DNA of 64,000 bases from Olsenella profusa DSM 13989 (GTDB lineage: Bacteria; Actinomycetota; Coriobacteriia; Coriobacteriales; Atopobiaceae): the NCBI RefSeq assembly GCF_030811115.1, contig NZ_JAUSQK010000001.1, positions 2,480,001 through 2,544,000 of the forward strand, written 5' to 3'. The position numbers and the translations under genes were made by a program. Below the pieces are notes generated by a model. That model ran no database searches and had not been told where the DNA came from. It worked only from the letters and a program-made list of their open reading frames with translations. Within the stretch, counting starts at the first letter, position 1. Each line of letters opens with the position of its first letter. Below, piece by piece: positions 8,663 to 16,975 of the stretch.

Positions 8663-9814
8663 CATGGCATCGCCAAAGCTCAGGAACCTATAGCGCTCGT
8701 CCATGGCCGCCTGATAGGCACCCATGATCTGCTCGCGCGTGGCAAAGGCCGAGACCAGCATCATGAGCGTGGAGCGTGGGGCGTGGAAGTTGGTGATCAT
8801 GGCATCCACCACGTGGAACGTGGAGCCCGGCATGAGATAGAGGTTGGTGGTGGCGTCCCTGCGCTCCACGATGTCGCCCCGCCCCCGCATGCGCGCGGAG
8901 TCCGCCGCATCCTCAAAGCGCTGCGCGACGCAGGCGGGCTCAGAGGTGGTGACGTCTGCGGCGAAGGCGCTTTCCAACGAGCGCACCGAGGTGGTTCCCA
9001 CGGCAATCACGCGATGGCCCGCCGCCTTGGTGGCATGCGCGGCATCCACGACCTCCTGTGAGACGTGATAGCGCTCGGTGTGCATCACGTGCTGGGTGGG
9101 GTCGTCCTCATCGACGAGACGGAAGGTGTCGATGCCCACCTCCAGCTCGACGGTCGTCCAGTCGACACCCCTGTCCCCGATGCGCTCGATGAGCTCGGGC
9201 GTGAAGTGCAGCCCCGCCGTCGGTGCCGCCGCGGAATGCTCCTCGTGCATGGCGTAGACGGTCTGATACCTCTCGGGGTCCCCCTCGTACTCGGTGATGT
9301 AGGGCGGCAGAGGCACATGCCCGGCCTTGTGGATGGCCGCATCGAGCGTGAGGCCACCCGCTGGCTCGAAGCGCACGAGGCGCCCGCCCCGGTTGTCGTC
9401 CAGATAGTCGATGACCTCGCCGATGAGCACAACGGGCCGGCTCAGCGGAGCGTGAACGCCCCCCTCGTGGTACTCGATGCGCGCGTTCCGCTTGAGGCGC
9501 TTGCCCGGCTTCACGAGACACTCCCACACATGGCCGAGGGCATCCAGGTCCTCGCGCCGCTTGAGCAGGAGCGTCTCGGCGACGCCGCCCGTACCCTGCT
9601 TGTGGCCCATGAGACGGGCCGGCAGCACGCGGGTCCTGTTGGCCACCAGCAGGTCGCCGGGGTCAAGATAGTCGATGACGTCCCTGAAGCGCCCATGCTT
9701 GATGGAACCGTCCTTTCGATCGAGCACGAGCAGGCGGCAGGAGTCACGCGGCTCCACCGGCTCCTGGGCAATGAGCTCATCGGGCAGTGGATAGTCAAAG
9801 TCATCGGTACGCAC
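8651..9814 (-). CDS. queA: S-adenosylmethionine:tRNA ribosyltransferase-isomerase
   Basis: Transfers and isomerises the ribosyl part of SAM onto preQ1-tRNA to form epoxyqueuosine. About 387 residues. Family motifs seen include FDYPLPDELIAQ at the N-terminus, NRTRVLPARL, AAPTAGLHF, VGTTSVRSLES and TNFHAPRSTLMMLVSA. I chose GTG at 9814 because GGAGGAACCC lies just upstream and the protein then begins four residues before the conserved FDY, as in the family; an ATG at 9826 is an alternative without a ribosome site. The product is the substrate of QueH, encoded just upstream. Confidence 0.94.
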   Translation of the reverse strand: MRTDDFDYPLPDELIAQEPVEPRDSCRLLVLDRKDGSIKHGRFRDVIDYLDPGDLLVANRTRVLPARLMGHKQGTGGVAETLLLKRREDLDALGHVWECLVKPGKRLKRNARIEYHEGGVHAPLSRPVVLIGEVIDYLDDNRGGRLVRFEPAGGLTLDAAIHKAGHVPLPPYITEYEGDPERYQTVYAMHEEHSAAAPTAGLHFTPELIERIGDRGVDWTTVELEVGIDTFRLVDEDDPTQHVMHTERYHVSQEVVDAAHATKAAGHRVIAVGTTSVRSLESAFAADVTTSEPACVAQRFEDAADSARMRGRGDIVERRDATTNLYLMPGSTFHVVDAMITNFHAPRSTLMMLVSAFATREQIMGAYQAAMDERYRFLSFGDAMLIL

Positions 9815-9871
9815 GGGTTCCTCCATGGTTGTCGATCGTTGGCGCACCAGGGACGTACGTCGGCATGAGCC

Positions 9872-10498
9872 TCACGAGGCGAAGGCCGGGCCGACAGAGC
9901 GGCGCGTAGCCTTCTGGGCCTTGCGCGCGTCGCGCGCCACGTGCCGCTCGAGGGCCGCCTCGGCAGCCGAGAAGCGACAGCCGCAATAGCTCTGGCGATA
10001 CATCCCCAGCACCCGGGACTCGCGCGTCGCCTCGGGGTAGTACGGACGGAAGTCGCGCCACACGGCCGTGAGGCCATATGCGGAAGCCAGCGACCGCAGC
10101 ACGTCCCCACAGACGTCGAAGAGCTGATAGGGCGAGACGACCAGCGTCGTGGAGATGTGTGTGAGCCCCCGGTTCTGGGCCACGCGACAGCTCTCGGCCA
10201 AGCGCAGCGCATAGCACGTCCGACAGCGACGGGCGCGGTCGAAGCCGGCGGGTGCCACGACACGCTCCCAGGCACCGCGGTCATCCCCCGCCACGATCAC
10301 CTCCACCCGCGCCACATCGTGCGCCCAGCTCCTGAGCGTCTTCAGGCGGCGGTCGTGCTCGGCCAGGGGCTGGATGTTGGGGTTCGTCCAACAGATGGTG
10401 GGCTCGAACCCCTCCGCCCGCAGGAGCCGTATGGGCTCCAGGGAGCACGGGCCGCAGCAGGCGTGCAGCAACAGTGGGATGCGTTCGCTCTGTGTCAT
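9872..10498 (-). CDS. queH: Epoxyqueuosine reductase QueH
   Basis: A 208-residue member of the QueH (formerly DUF208) family, which reduces epoxyqueuosine in tRNA to queuosine and replaces the unrelated cobalamin-dependent QueG. The iron-sulfur and redox cysteines are visible in HACCGPC near residue 13-19, RCRTCYALR and the C-terminal QSYCGC. The start has GAGG 5 bases upstream. It lies 57 bases before the queA start on the same strand and may be cotranscribed. With tgt and queA this supplies all tRNA-bound steps of queuosine synthesis. No preQ1 riboswitch was recognised upstream. Confidence 0.93.
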   Translation of the reverse strand: MTQSERIPLLLHACCGPCSLEPIRLLRAEGFEPTICWTNPNIQPLAEHDRRLKTLRSWAHDVARVEVIVAGDDRGAWERVVAPAGFDRARRCRTCYALRLAESCRVAQNRGLTHISTTLVVSPYQLFDVCGDVLRSLASAYGLTAVWRDFRPYYPEATRESRVLGMYRQSYCGCRFSAAEAALERHVARDARKAQKATRRSVGPAFAS

Positions 10499-10598
10499 GG
10501 TACCTCACCCCCCGTGTCATCCGTCCGTTCAACGGATTGTAGGCCATACGCGTCCGCGGTGTCGCGCTACCATGGGGTCATCGTGGAAAGGGGTCATC

Positions 10599-11123
10599 AT
10601 GCAACTTGAGGTCAGGTTGGACGAGCAAGGCTTTCTGCCGGATGCCTTTGCGAAGCACGCTCCCTCTTCCAACAGGGTGGATGGTACGCCCACGCGTTCG
10701 TTTCCCTTTGACGTAACCGACATCCCTACGGCTGCGAGGGCTCTGGCGATCGCGTTCATCGACTACGATTCCATCCCGGTCTGCGGCTTTGCCTGGATTC
10801 ACTGGACCGCCGCGCTCAGGCTGCCCCCGGAGGGGGGTGGGCGACTTCTCGTGCCCGAGAACGCCTCCAACCTCCAGGCCTTTGGCATGGTGCAGGGGCG
10901 CAACTCGTCTGCCGCGGCGCGGGGCGAGGCGGGCAACCCACAGGTGGCCCATCGCTACAACGGTCCCCAACCTCCGGACGGGGCACATGTCTACACGCTC
11001 TATGTCCACGCCCTGGACGACATGCCCACCCTTAGGGAGGGATTCTGGGCAAACAAGCTGGTCTGGGCCATCAAGGGACATGTGCTCGCCACGGCGCGGG
11101 CAGACCTGCCGGCACGCGCATAG
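10599..11123 (+). CDS. PEBP-family (YbhB/YbcL, Raf-kinase-inhibitor-like) protein
   Basis: A 174-residue cytoplasmic protein of the phosphatidylethanolamine-binding fold. Support comes from the overall length, the pocket-like segment FAWIHWTAAL, the YNGPQPPDGAHVYTLYVHALD segment that parallels YxGPxPPxGxHrY in the family, and the absence of a signal peptide. Its substrate is not known. The ATG at 10599 is preceded by AAAGGGG. It is divergent from queH and stands alone. The family assignment is firm and the cellular role is open. Confidence 0.88.
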   Translation: MQLEVRLDEQGFLPDAFAKHAPSSNRVDGTPTRSFPFDVTDIPTAARALAIAFIDYDSIPVCGFAWIHWTAALRLPPEGGGRLLVPENASNLQAFGMVQGRNSSAAARGEAGNPQVAHRYNGPQPPDGAHVYTLYVHALDDMPTLREGFWANKLVWAIKGHVLATARADLPARA

Positions 11124-11218
11124 GGACACAGGGGGCAACATCCCCACCACCGGACCTAGCCCGTGCATCCTGTGCGCATCGCTCCGCGCGTGTCTCCCTG
11201 GAGGCGCCCTTCTCCATC

Positions 11219-11318
11219 CGTGTGGGTGCCGATCGATTCGTGTGGGTGCCTTTCTCCCGAGGGGAGCCGACGCATCCGCAGGTCGCAAAACCTGCCTTGG
11301 GAGAAGGGCACCCACACG
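11219..11318. repeat. Long imperfect palindrome with nested hairpin
   Basis: Arms at 11240-11258 (GTGTGGGTGCCTTTCTCCC) and 11299-11317 pair over 19 bp with one mismatch. A 6-bp GCAGGT/ACCTGC hairpin is nested in the loop. A partial direct copy of the left arm (CGTGTGGGTGCC) precedes it at 11219-11230. The 295-base gap between the PEBP and Crp genes holds little else. A related right arm occurs at 42749-42771 and a relative at 14451-14490. Confidence 0.75.
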
Positions 11319-11418
11319 AGGCACATGCGACCGGCCGCCGCACACCGTGCTACGATGTCGTTGGAAAAGCGACGCACACGGCTCACATGCGCACCCCCCG
11401 CACCCCTAAGGAGTGGAC

Positions 11419-12240
11419 ATGGCACCACAGAGCACCCCTCCCAGCGACAGGGGACTCTCCCCCCAGACGGCAGCGGCACGCCACAGGCGTCGCCAGCTGC
11501 TCGCACGTACATCCGGCTACGAAGAGGCCGCCGAGCATGCCGTTGCCCACATGCCCGCCTGGGCACGCGAGCACCTCCCGGCACTGCGCACCTCAAGGCT
11601 TCTCTCCGGTCTCACCGATGCCCAGATCGCCACCGCCCTCCCCTGTCTGGGCGCACAGCCACGTCACGTGACGCAGGGCGAATACCTGCTGATTGCCGGA
11701 GACGTCGTCACCCGCATCTATGTGATCCTGGAGGGTGGCGTCAACATCGTGCAGGAGGATTGGTGGGGCAATCGCAACATCATCGCCGACGAGGGCCCGG
11801 GCGATTCGTTTGCCGAGGCCTATGCCTTCACGCCCCAGCAAGTGGGCATTTCGGTCATCGCCACGCAGCCCACGCTCATCGTCTCGCTTGAGGCCAACGC
11901 CGTCATCTCGACCTGCAGGGCCACCTGCCCCTTCCATGCGCACCTTATGGAGAACCTCGTGCGAGCCCTGTGCGAGCGCAACCTTCGCCTCAATGACAAG
12001 CTCTCATATCTCTCCCAGCGCACGACGCGCGAGAAGCTCCTCACCTACCTGGTCGCCCAGTCACGTCGTGCCGGCAGCACGAGCTTCAGCATTCCCTTCG
12101 ACCGCCAGCAGCTTGCGGACTTCCTCTCCGTCAACCGCAGCGCCCTCTCCACCGAGCTGGGAAAGATGCGCGACGAGGGCCTCCTGGAGTTCAGGCGCAA
12201 CACGTTCACGTTGCATCTCCCCACATCGGGCGCGCACTAG
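11419..12240 (+). CDS. Crp/Fnr-family transcription regulator
   Basis: A 273-residue regulator. The N-terminal cyclic-nucleotide-binding fold (about 60-170) includes QGEYLLIAGDVVTRIYVILEGGV. The C-terminal winged helix (about 195-270) contains TTREKLLTYL and the recognition helix region FDRQQLADFLSVNRSALSTEL. Cysteines are few (one at TCRATC), so a classic Fnr-type four-cysteine cluster is absent. The ATG at 11419 has AAGGAG 5 bases upstream; a GTG at 11413 is in frame but overlaps that site. It is a single gene, convergent with the aldolase. Effector and targets cannot be read from the sequence. Confidence 0.92.
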   Translation: MAPQSTPPSDRGLSPQTAAARHRRRQLLARTSGYEEAAEHAVAHMPAWAREHLPALRTSRLLSGLTDAQIATALPCLGAQPRHVTQGEYLLIAGDVVTRIYVILEGGVNIVQEDWWGNRNIIADEGPGDSFAEAYAFTPQQVGISVIATQPTLIVSLEANAVISTCRATCPFHAHLMENLVRALCERNLRLNDKLSYLSQRTTREKLLTYLVAQSRRAGSTSFSIPFDRQQLADFLSVNRSALSTELGKMRDEGLLEFRRNTFTLHLPTSGAH

Positions 12241-12259
12241 CAGGAGTGCCAACAAAAGC

Positions 12260-12285
12260 GGGGAGCAGCCCGAGGGCCGCTCCCC
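12260..12285. terminator. Bidirectional terminator between the crp-like gene and fba
   Basis: A two-tier stem, GGGGAGC/GCTCCCC outside and GCCC/GGGC inside, lies in the 74-base gap between two convergent genes. Four A residues precede it on the plus strand, which become T residues for minus-strand transcripts. Confidence 0.7.
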
Positions 12286-12314
12286 ACCCATGACCCTGAC
12301 AAGGGCGAACGAGG

Positions 12315-13187
12315 CTAGCTCCAACCCTTGCCCTCGGAGCCAAACTCACGGATGAGTTCCTTGGTGCGCTCGACGATGGCAGTGCGGCCAGGCTTGAGGA
12401 GTTTGCGGGGATCGTAGCCCTTGCCCTCCTTGTCCGCGCCACTCTCGATGTACGTGCGGGTGGCCGCGGCGAAGACCAGCTGGAGGTCGGTGTTGACATT
12501 GACCTTGGAGACGCCCTCGGAGATGGCCCTCTGGACCTGGTCCACGGGGATTCCGCTTCCCCCATGAAGGACGAGCGGCAGGTCGCCCGTGAGGGCCTTG
12601 ATCTCGGCGAGGCGCTCGAAGGAGAGGCCGGCCCAGTTGGCGGGATAGATGCCATGGATGTTGCCGATGCCGCAGGCAAGGAAGTCGACGCCCACATCCG
12701 CGATCTGCCTGCACTGCTCGGGGTCGGCGAGCTCGCCCTGCGAGGTCACGCCATCCTCGGTGCCACCGATGCCGCCGACCTCGGCCTCGACGGAGAGGCC
12801 CTTGTTGTGGGCCGCCTTGACGACCTCAGTGGTGCGCTGGAGGTTGGTCTGGAAGTCGGGCTCGTGCGAGCCATCGTACATGACGGAGGTGAAGCCCGCG
12901 TCGATGCACTTGAAGACATCCTCGTAGGTACCGTGGTCGAGGTGCAACGCCACAGGCACCGTGATGTCCTTGGCCTCGACGAGGTCCCTCACGATATCGG
13001 CGACGATCTTGAAGCTGGTCTGCCACTTGGCGGCGCCGCTCGTGCACTGGATGATGACGGGAGACTGGAGCTCCTCGGCAGCATCGAGGATCGACGTCGC
13101 CCACTCGAGGTTGTTGGTGTTGAACGCGCCCAGGCCATAGTGGCCCCTCTCCGCGCTCTGGAGCATAGCGGTAGCGTTGACAAGCAT
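12315..13187 (-). CDS. fba: Class II fructose-bisphosphate aldolase
   Basis: Glycolytic, zinc-dependent cleavage of fructose-1,6-bisphosphate. 290 residues, the usual length. The metal and substrate motifs are LHLDHGT, the EAEVGGIGG turn, IGNIHGIYP and VLHGGSGIP. The ATG at 13187 has GGAGG 5 bases upstream; an ATG at 13199 is in frame but contains that site. It is transcribed alone from the divergent region shared with the next gene. A second class II aldolase-family gene is at the right end of the window, in a sugar operon, so this one is probably the housekeeping enzyme. Confidence 0.95.
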   Translation of the reverse strand: MLVNATAMLQSAERGHYGLGAFNTNNLEWATSILDAAEELQSPVIIQCTSGAAKWQTSFKIVADIVRDLVEAKDITVPVALHLDHGTYEDVFKCIDAGFTSVMYDGSHEPDFQTNLQRTTEVVKAAHNKGLSVEAEVGGIGGTEDGVTSQGELADPEQCRQIADVGVDFLACGIGNIHGIYPANWAGLSFERLAEIKALTGDLPLVLHGGSGIPVDQVQRAISEGVSKVNVNTDLQLVFAAATRTYIESGADKEGKGYDPRKLLKPGRTAIVERTKELIREFGSEGKGWS

Positions 13188-13253
13188 ATGTACCTCCATC
13201 TATTGGGATGATACGGCCAGCCACATCATACCTCAGCTCATTTGGGCCGAGTC

Positions 13254-13317
13254 GCTGATATCGTGAAATTATGGGGCGTCTGGCCCCGAACCGCATGCGA
13301 GGGGTAAAGATATCAGC
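13254..13317. promoter_or_regulatory. Inverted repeat in the fba divergent region
   Basis: GCTGATATC (13254-13262) and GATATCAGC (13309-13317) are perfect 9-bp inverted copies 46 bases apart. A small GGGGC/GCCCC hairpin (13273-13287) lies between them. The pair is located between divergent start codons and could be operator half-sites or a cruciform. Function is inferred from position only. Confidence 0.35.
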
Positions 13318-13347
13318 CAGAGCGGTGATTGGAAAGGGTGACACGTC

Positions 13348-14421
13348 TTGACAAGCCTCAGGTCAGACAGTGATACGCAGGATGATGGACGGGAGGAGGA
13401 GAAGCAGACGGTTCTCAGCGAGGTCTCCTTCTCCGCGATTGCGGCAAGTGGACTCGCAGCCATCGTATCGTTTCTCCTCTCGTCCCAGATAGGTCTCACG
13501 GGATCGCTCATTGGCGTGGGCGTTGCCGCTGCGGCATCCGCCCTCGCATCCCAGGTGTTCAAGTCGGTCTTTTCCAAGTCGGCAGAGAGGATACGTGGTA
13601 ACCTCGCCAGCGACGGTGGCCCAGCAGGCAATGGGGACTCCTCATCTCCCGGCGGCCGCACCCGACACACCGACGCGGCGGCGGACGTCACCACCGTACG
13701 CACCGCCCCCCTCGCGGGCACATCCACGCAGGGCGCCTCGGCCAATGCCCCGCAGGCACAGAAGGCAGGGATGGGCACGACCCCCGTTGCGCCCCAGCGC
13801 CTGCGTGTCGCCTCCGAGAAGCGCCGGCAGCTGCTGCTGCGCCGTCGCATAGCCATCGCCACGGCCATCGTGGCGGTCGTGGCCGTGGCGATCTACGCCA
13901 TCCTCGTCAACGCGGCGACGGCCGGCAGGGGCATCGGCACCACCCCCGGTCGCACCACCGTGGAGGAGCAGCAGAAGAGCACGCCATCCACTTCCTCCCA
14001 GACGGAGGAGAAGATGGCTCCCAACAGGCAGGAGGCCCCCACGGGAGACGGCTCGACCACGGAGGGCACTGGTTCCTCCACCGAGGGCGACTCCTCCTCG
14101 ACGGGTGGCACGACCGGCGGCTCCTCTACGGACGCGAACGGCTCCAATGGCAACTCCACCGGTTCTGGCGACTCCACCGGTGGTTCTGGTGGATCCGGCA
14201 CTACGACGGGCGACAAGGGAGGGAGTGGCAGCTCCAACGGATCTGGTGGCTCGAGCGGCGATACCACGAAGAAGCAGGACGGCGGCTCCAATACGGGTGG
14301 CTCGGGTAGCGGGGGATCCACGGGAACCACCAGTGGCCAACAGACGAGCACGAACGGCCAAGGCGGCACCAGCAGCGGTTCCCCGAGCTCCTTCAGCAGC
14401 AGTGCGAACAGCTCGCACTAG
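13348..14421 (+). CDS. Membrane protein with Ser/Gly/Thr-rich C-terminal tail
   Basis: A 357-residue protein I do not recognise. Two hydrophobic segments (about 28-46 and 49-71) are followed by a polar stretch, a basic RRQLLLRRR patch and a third helix (about 168-188). The last 150 residues are low complexity: Ser, Gly, Thr, Asn repeats with no bulky residues, typical of an extracellular wall-spanning or glycosylated stalk. The start appears to be TTG at 13348, preceded by AAAGGGTGA. There is no LPXTG motif. The LCP protein at 47.0 kb has a similar tail, so both may pass through the wall. Function unknown. Confidence 0.75.
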   Translation: MTSLRSDSDTQDDGREEEKQTVLSEVSFSAIAASGLAAIVSFLLSSQIGLTGSLIGVGVAAAASALASQVFKSVFSKSAERIRGNLASDGGPAGNGDSSSPGGRTRHTDAAADVTTVRTAPLAGTSTQGASANAPQAQKAGMGTTPVAPQRLRVASEKRRQLLLRRRIAIATAIVAVVAVAIYAILVNAATAGRGIGTTPGRTTVEEQQKSTPSTSSQTEEKMAPNRQEAPTGDGSTTEGTGSSTEGDSSSTGGTTGGSSTDANGSNGNSTGSGDSTGGSGGSGTTTGDKGGSGSSNGSGGSSGDTTKKQDGGSNTGGSGSGGSTGTTSGQQTSTNGQGGTSSGSPSSFSSSANSSH

Positions 14422-14450
14422 CCTTCGTCCCAGGACGCGTCCATAACGCC

Positions 14451-14490
14451 TGTCCCGTGGGTGCCGCACAGTCGCCGCACCCACGGGACA
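14451..14490 (+). terminator. Perfect 14-bp hairpin downstream of the Ser/Gly-rich gene
   Basis: Arms TGTCCCGTGGGTGC and GCACCCACGGGACA around a 12-base loop, 29 bases after the stop. Strong stem without a T-run. It shares the GTGGGTGC and GGGACATG elements with palindromes near 11.3 and 42.7 kb. Confidence 0.65.
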
Positions 14491-14545
14491 TGATCCGCCA
14501 CCAGTGCTCACAAGGAGGGAGGATGGCATGGGAGCGCCGGACGCC

Positions 14546-15256
14546 CTACAGCTGACGCAGGGCGTCCACGAGGGCGACCTTGCCCTCGGTCCTCTCGTCC
14601 TTCATCTTGATGACGCGAGCCGGACAGCCAGCAACCACGGCAGCTGCGGGGACGTTCTCCACGACGACGGCACCAGCCGCCACGACGGCGCCCTCGCCCA
14701 CATGGACGCCTTCGATGACAACGGCGTTGGCCCCCATCATGACGTTGTCCTCCACGATGACGGGCGTGGCGCTCGCCGGCTCCACGACGCCGGCGAGCAC
14801 GGTACCCGCGCCGATGTGACAGTGGTCCCCCACTATGGCGCGGCCGCCCAGGACGGCACCCATGTCGATCATGGTGCCGGCACCGATGTGCGCACCGATG
14901 TTGATGACGGCCCCCATCATGATGACCGCGCCATCGCCGATCTCCACCTTCTCGCGAATGAGCGCGCCCGGCTCGATGCGGGCGTTGATGCCCTTGAGAT
15001 CGAGCAGGGGCACGCCGGAGTTGCGCCGGTCGTTCTCGAGCATCACGTCCACGATGCGACCGTCCGCCCGGGCCTCCTCGAGCACCGGGCCAAGCTCCCC
15101 CCAGTCGCCAAAGACGACCTTGCTCGTATTGTCACCAAAGACGTGCGAGCCCTGCGGGTAGTTGACCAGCGCGCCGGGCGTCTCCCTCACATAGGCCTTG
15201 ACCGGCGTCTTCTTGGGTGCTGTGGCAATGTAGGCGATAATCTCCCGTGCGTCCAT
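14546..15256 (-). CDS. dapH: Tetrahydrodipicolinate N-acetyltransferase
   Basis: Acetylates tetrahydrodipicolinate with acetyl-CoA, committing lysine synthesis to the acetylase branch. 236 residues. An N-terminal DapH-specific domain ([20 protein letters not shown]) is followed by a left-handed beta-helix of hexapeptide repeats (about 85-215). Length and the N-terminal domain separate it from succinylase-type DapD. ATG at 15256 is chosen (AAAGGA upstream); GTG at 15262 is possible. It is the last gene of lysA-dapA-dapB-dapH under the lysine riboswitch. Confidence 0.93.
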   Translation of the reverse strand: MDAREIIAYIATAPKKTPVKAYVRETPGALVNYPQGSHVFGDNTSKVVFGDWGELGPVLEEARADGRIVDVMLENDRRNSGVPLLDLKGINARIEPGALIREKVEIGDGAVIMMGAVINIGAHIGAGTMIDMGAVLGGRAIVGDHCHIGAGTVLAGVVEPASATPVIVEDNVMMGANAVVIEGVHVGEGAVVAAGAVVVENVPAAAVVAGCPARVIKMKDERTEGKVALVDALRQL

Positions 15257-15274
15257 GGGCACATGTCCTTTCCG

Positions 15275-16006
15275 TCAGCCAAACATGAGGTCATCGAAGG
15301 TGTAGGAGCCCGCGGGGCGGCTCACCAGGCGCTTGGCCGCCGCGAGGGCACCCATGACGAAGATCTGGCGGCTCGTGGCACGATGCGTGAGCACGACCTC
15401 CTCGTCCGGGCCAAAGAAGTGGACCTCATGGGTCCCAGCAACCGTACCGCCGCGCAGGCTGTGCACGCCGATCTCACGCGGGGGACGAGCGCCCACGAGG
15501 CCCTCCCGGCCGTGCGTCACCGTGCAGGCACCCTCGGGATCGACGGCCGCAAGCAGCAGATTGGCGGTGCCTGAGGGGGCATCCACCTTCTGGTTGTGGT
15601 GAGTCTCCACTATCTCGATGTCAAAGTCCCCGAGCGCACGGGCCGCCTCCGCGGCGAGGCGCCGCACGACGGCGACGCCAAGCGAGTAGTTGGCCGACCA
15701 GATGACGGGAGCCACCTCGCCCAGGCTGCGGATGGAGGCAAGCTCGCCCTCGTCAAAGCCCGTGGTGCCGCTTACGAGGGCGGCATGCGTGCGCCTCACG
15801 TAGGCCAGCGTGTGGGACAGCGATGCCCTGTTGGAGAAGTCGATGGCCACGTCCGCGGCGGGTGCGGCCTCGTCCAGCTCGGCACAGTTGTCCACGTCGT
15901 AGGTGCCCAGCAGCTCGAACGTGCCGTCAGCCGCCAGCGCGTCCGCCATCAGCCGGCCCATGCGACCACCGCCGATGAGCACCGCCGTCCTCGTGTCGTC
16001 TGCCAT
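15275..16006 (-). CDS. dapB: 4-hydroxy-tetrahydrodipicolinate reductase
   Basis: NAD(P)H-dependent reduction of the DapA product. 243 residues. The N-terminal nucleotide-binding loop is GGGRMGRLM, and the catalytic/substrate motif is ETHHNQKVDAPSGTA. SGTTGF and the C-terminal AAKRLVSRPAGSYTFDDLM also match the family. GGAGGG lies 6 bases before the ATG. It begins 12 bases after the dapA stop and is followed by dapH after 18 bases, a tight operon. Confidence 0.95.
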   Translation of the reverse strand: MADDTRTAVLIGGGRMGRLMADALAADGTFELLGTYDVDNCAELDEAAPAADVAIDFSNRASLSHTLAYVRRTHAALVSGTTGFDEGELASIRSLGEVAPVIWSANYSLGVAVVRRLAAEAARALGDFDIEIVETHHNQKVDAPSGTANLLLAAVDPEGACTVTHGREGLVGARPPREIGVHSLRGGTVAGTHEVHFFGPDEEVVLTHRATSRQIFVMGALAAAKRLVSRPAGSYTFDDLMFG

Positions 16007-16018
16007 GAGATGCCCTCC

Positions 16019-16915
16019 CTATTCCGCCGCAATGAGGCCACGGTCGGCGAGCGCAGCGTAGAGACGCTCGCGGCTCGCGTCGGCCAGGGGCCACAGCGGC
16101 TGTCGATAGCTTTCCGTGATGAGGCCCATCCTGGCCAGTGCGGCCTTCGCGGGGATGGGGTTGACCTCGCAGAAGAGCGCATGGATGAGCTCCAAGTTGT
16201 CCAGCTGGATCCTGAGCGCACCTGCGGCATCGCCCGCCTGCCACCGTGCGACCAGCTCATGCACCGTGGCAGGGGCAACGTCGGCCCACACGGAGATGAC
16301 GCCCGAGCCGCCCAGGGACAGGATGGGCACGACCATGTCATCGTTGCCGCTGAACATGCGGAAGTCGTCGCTCACGTACCGCGCCGCCATCGTGGCATAG
16401 GCGATGCTGCCCGACGCCTCCTTGAGACCCCAGGCGTTGGGGTGCGCGGACAGGCGCGCCAAGTTGCGCTCGCTGATGGAGCAGCCCGTGCGCCCAGGGA
16501 TGTTGTACAGGATGCAAGGCACGTTGACGGCATCGAGCACGGTCTTGAAGTGGTGATAGATGCCGTCCTCGTTGCTCTTGTTGTAGTACGGCGTGATGAG
16601 CAGCAGGCCGTCCACACCCAGCTTCTGCAGGCCCAGGCTCTTGCGCAGCGACTCGTCGGTGGAATTGGAGCCCGAGCCACCGATCACGGGGATGCGTCCC
16701 GCCACGCGCTCGACCACGAGGCGAGCGACGTCGAGGTCCTCCCTGTCGGTCATGGTGCTGGACTCGCCCGTGGTGCCCAGCACGAGGATGCCATCCGTGC
16801 CGTTCTCCAGGTGGAAGTCCACCAGACGCCCCAGGGCATCGAAGTCGACGGAGCGATCCTCCTTGAAGGGCGTGACGAGGGCCACGATCGATCCCGTGAG
16901 CTTGGTCATTTCCAT
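16019..16915 (-). CDS. dapA: 4-hydroxy-tetrahydrodipicolinate synthase
   Basis: Condenses pyruvate with aspartate semialdehyde, the first lysine-specific step. 298 residues, a TIM barrel. It shows VTPFKEDRSVDF, GTTGESSTM, the catalytic tyrosine in CILYNIPGRTG and the Schiff-base lysine in WGLKEASG. ATG at 16915 has AAGGAGG about 6 bases upstream, better than an upstream in-frame start. It follows lysA by about 60 bases and precedes dapB by 12. Confidence 0.96.
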   Translation of the reverse strand: MEMTKLTGSIVALVTPFKEDRSVDFDALGRLVDFHLENGTDGILVLGTTGESSTMTDREDLDVARLVVERVAGRIPVIGGSGSNSTDESLRKSLGLQKLGVDGLLLITPYYNKSNEDGIYHHFKTVLDAVNVPCILYNIPGRTGCSISERNLARLSAHPNAWGLKEASGSIAYATMAARYVSDDFRMFSGNDDMVVPILSLGGSGVISVWADVAPATVHELVARWQAGDAAGALRIQLDNLELIHALFCEVNPIPAKAALARMGLITESYRQPLWPLADASRERLYAALADRGLIAAE

Positions 16916-16975
16916 GTGAGCCTCCTTCGAGAGGGTTCCTGCGAATGCGCGTGCGTACCGCACGGGAAGGCGCCC

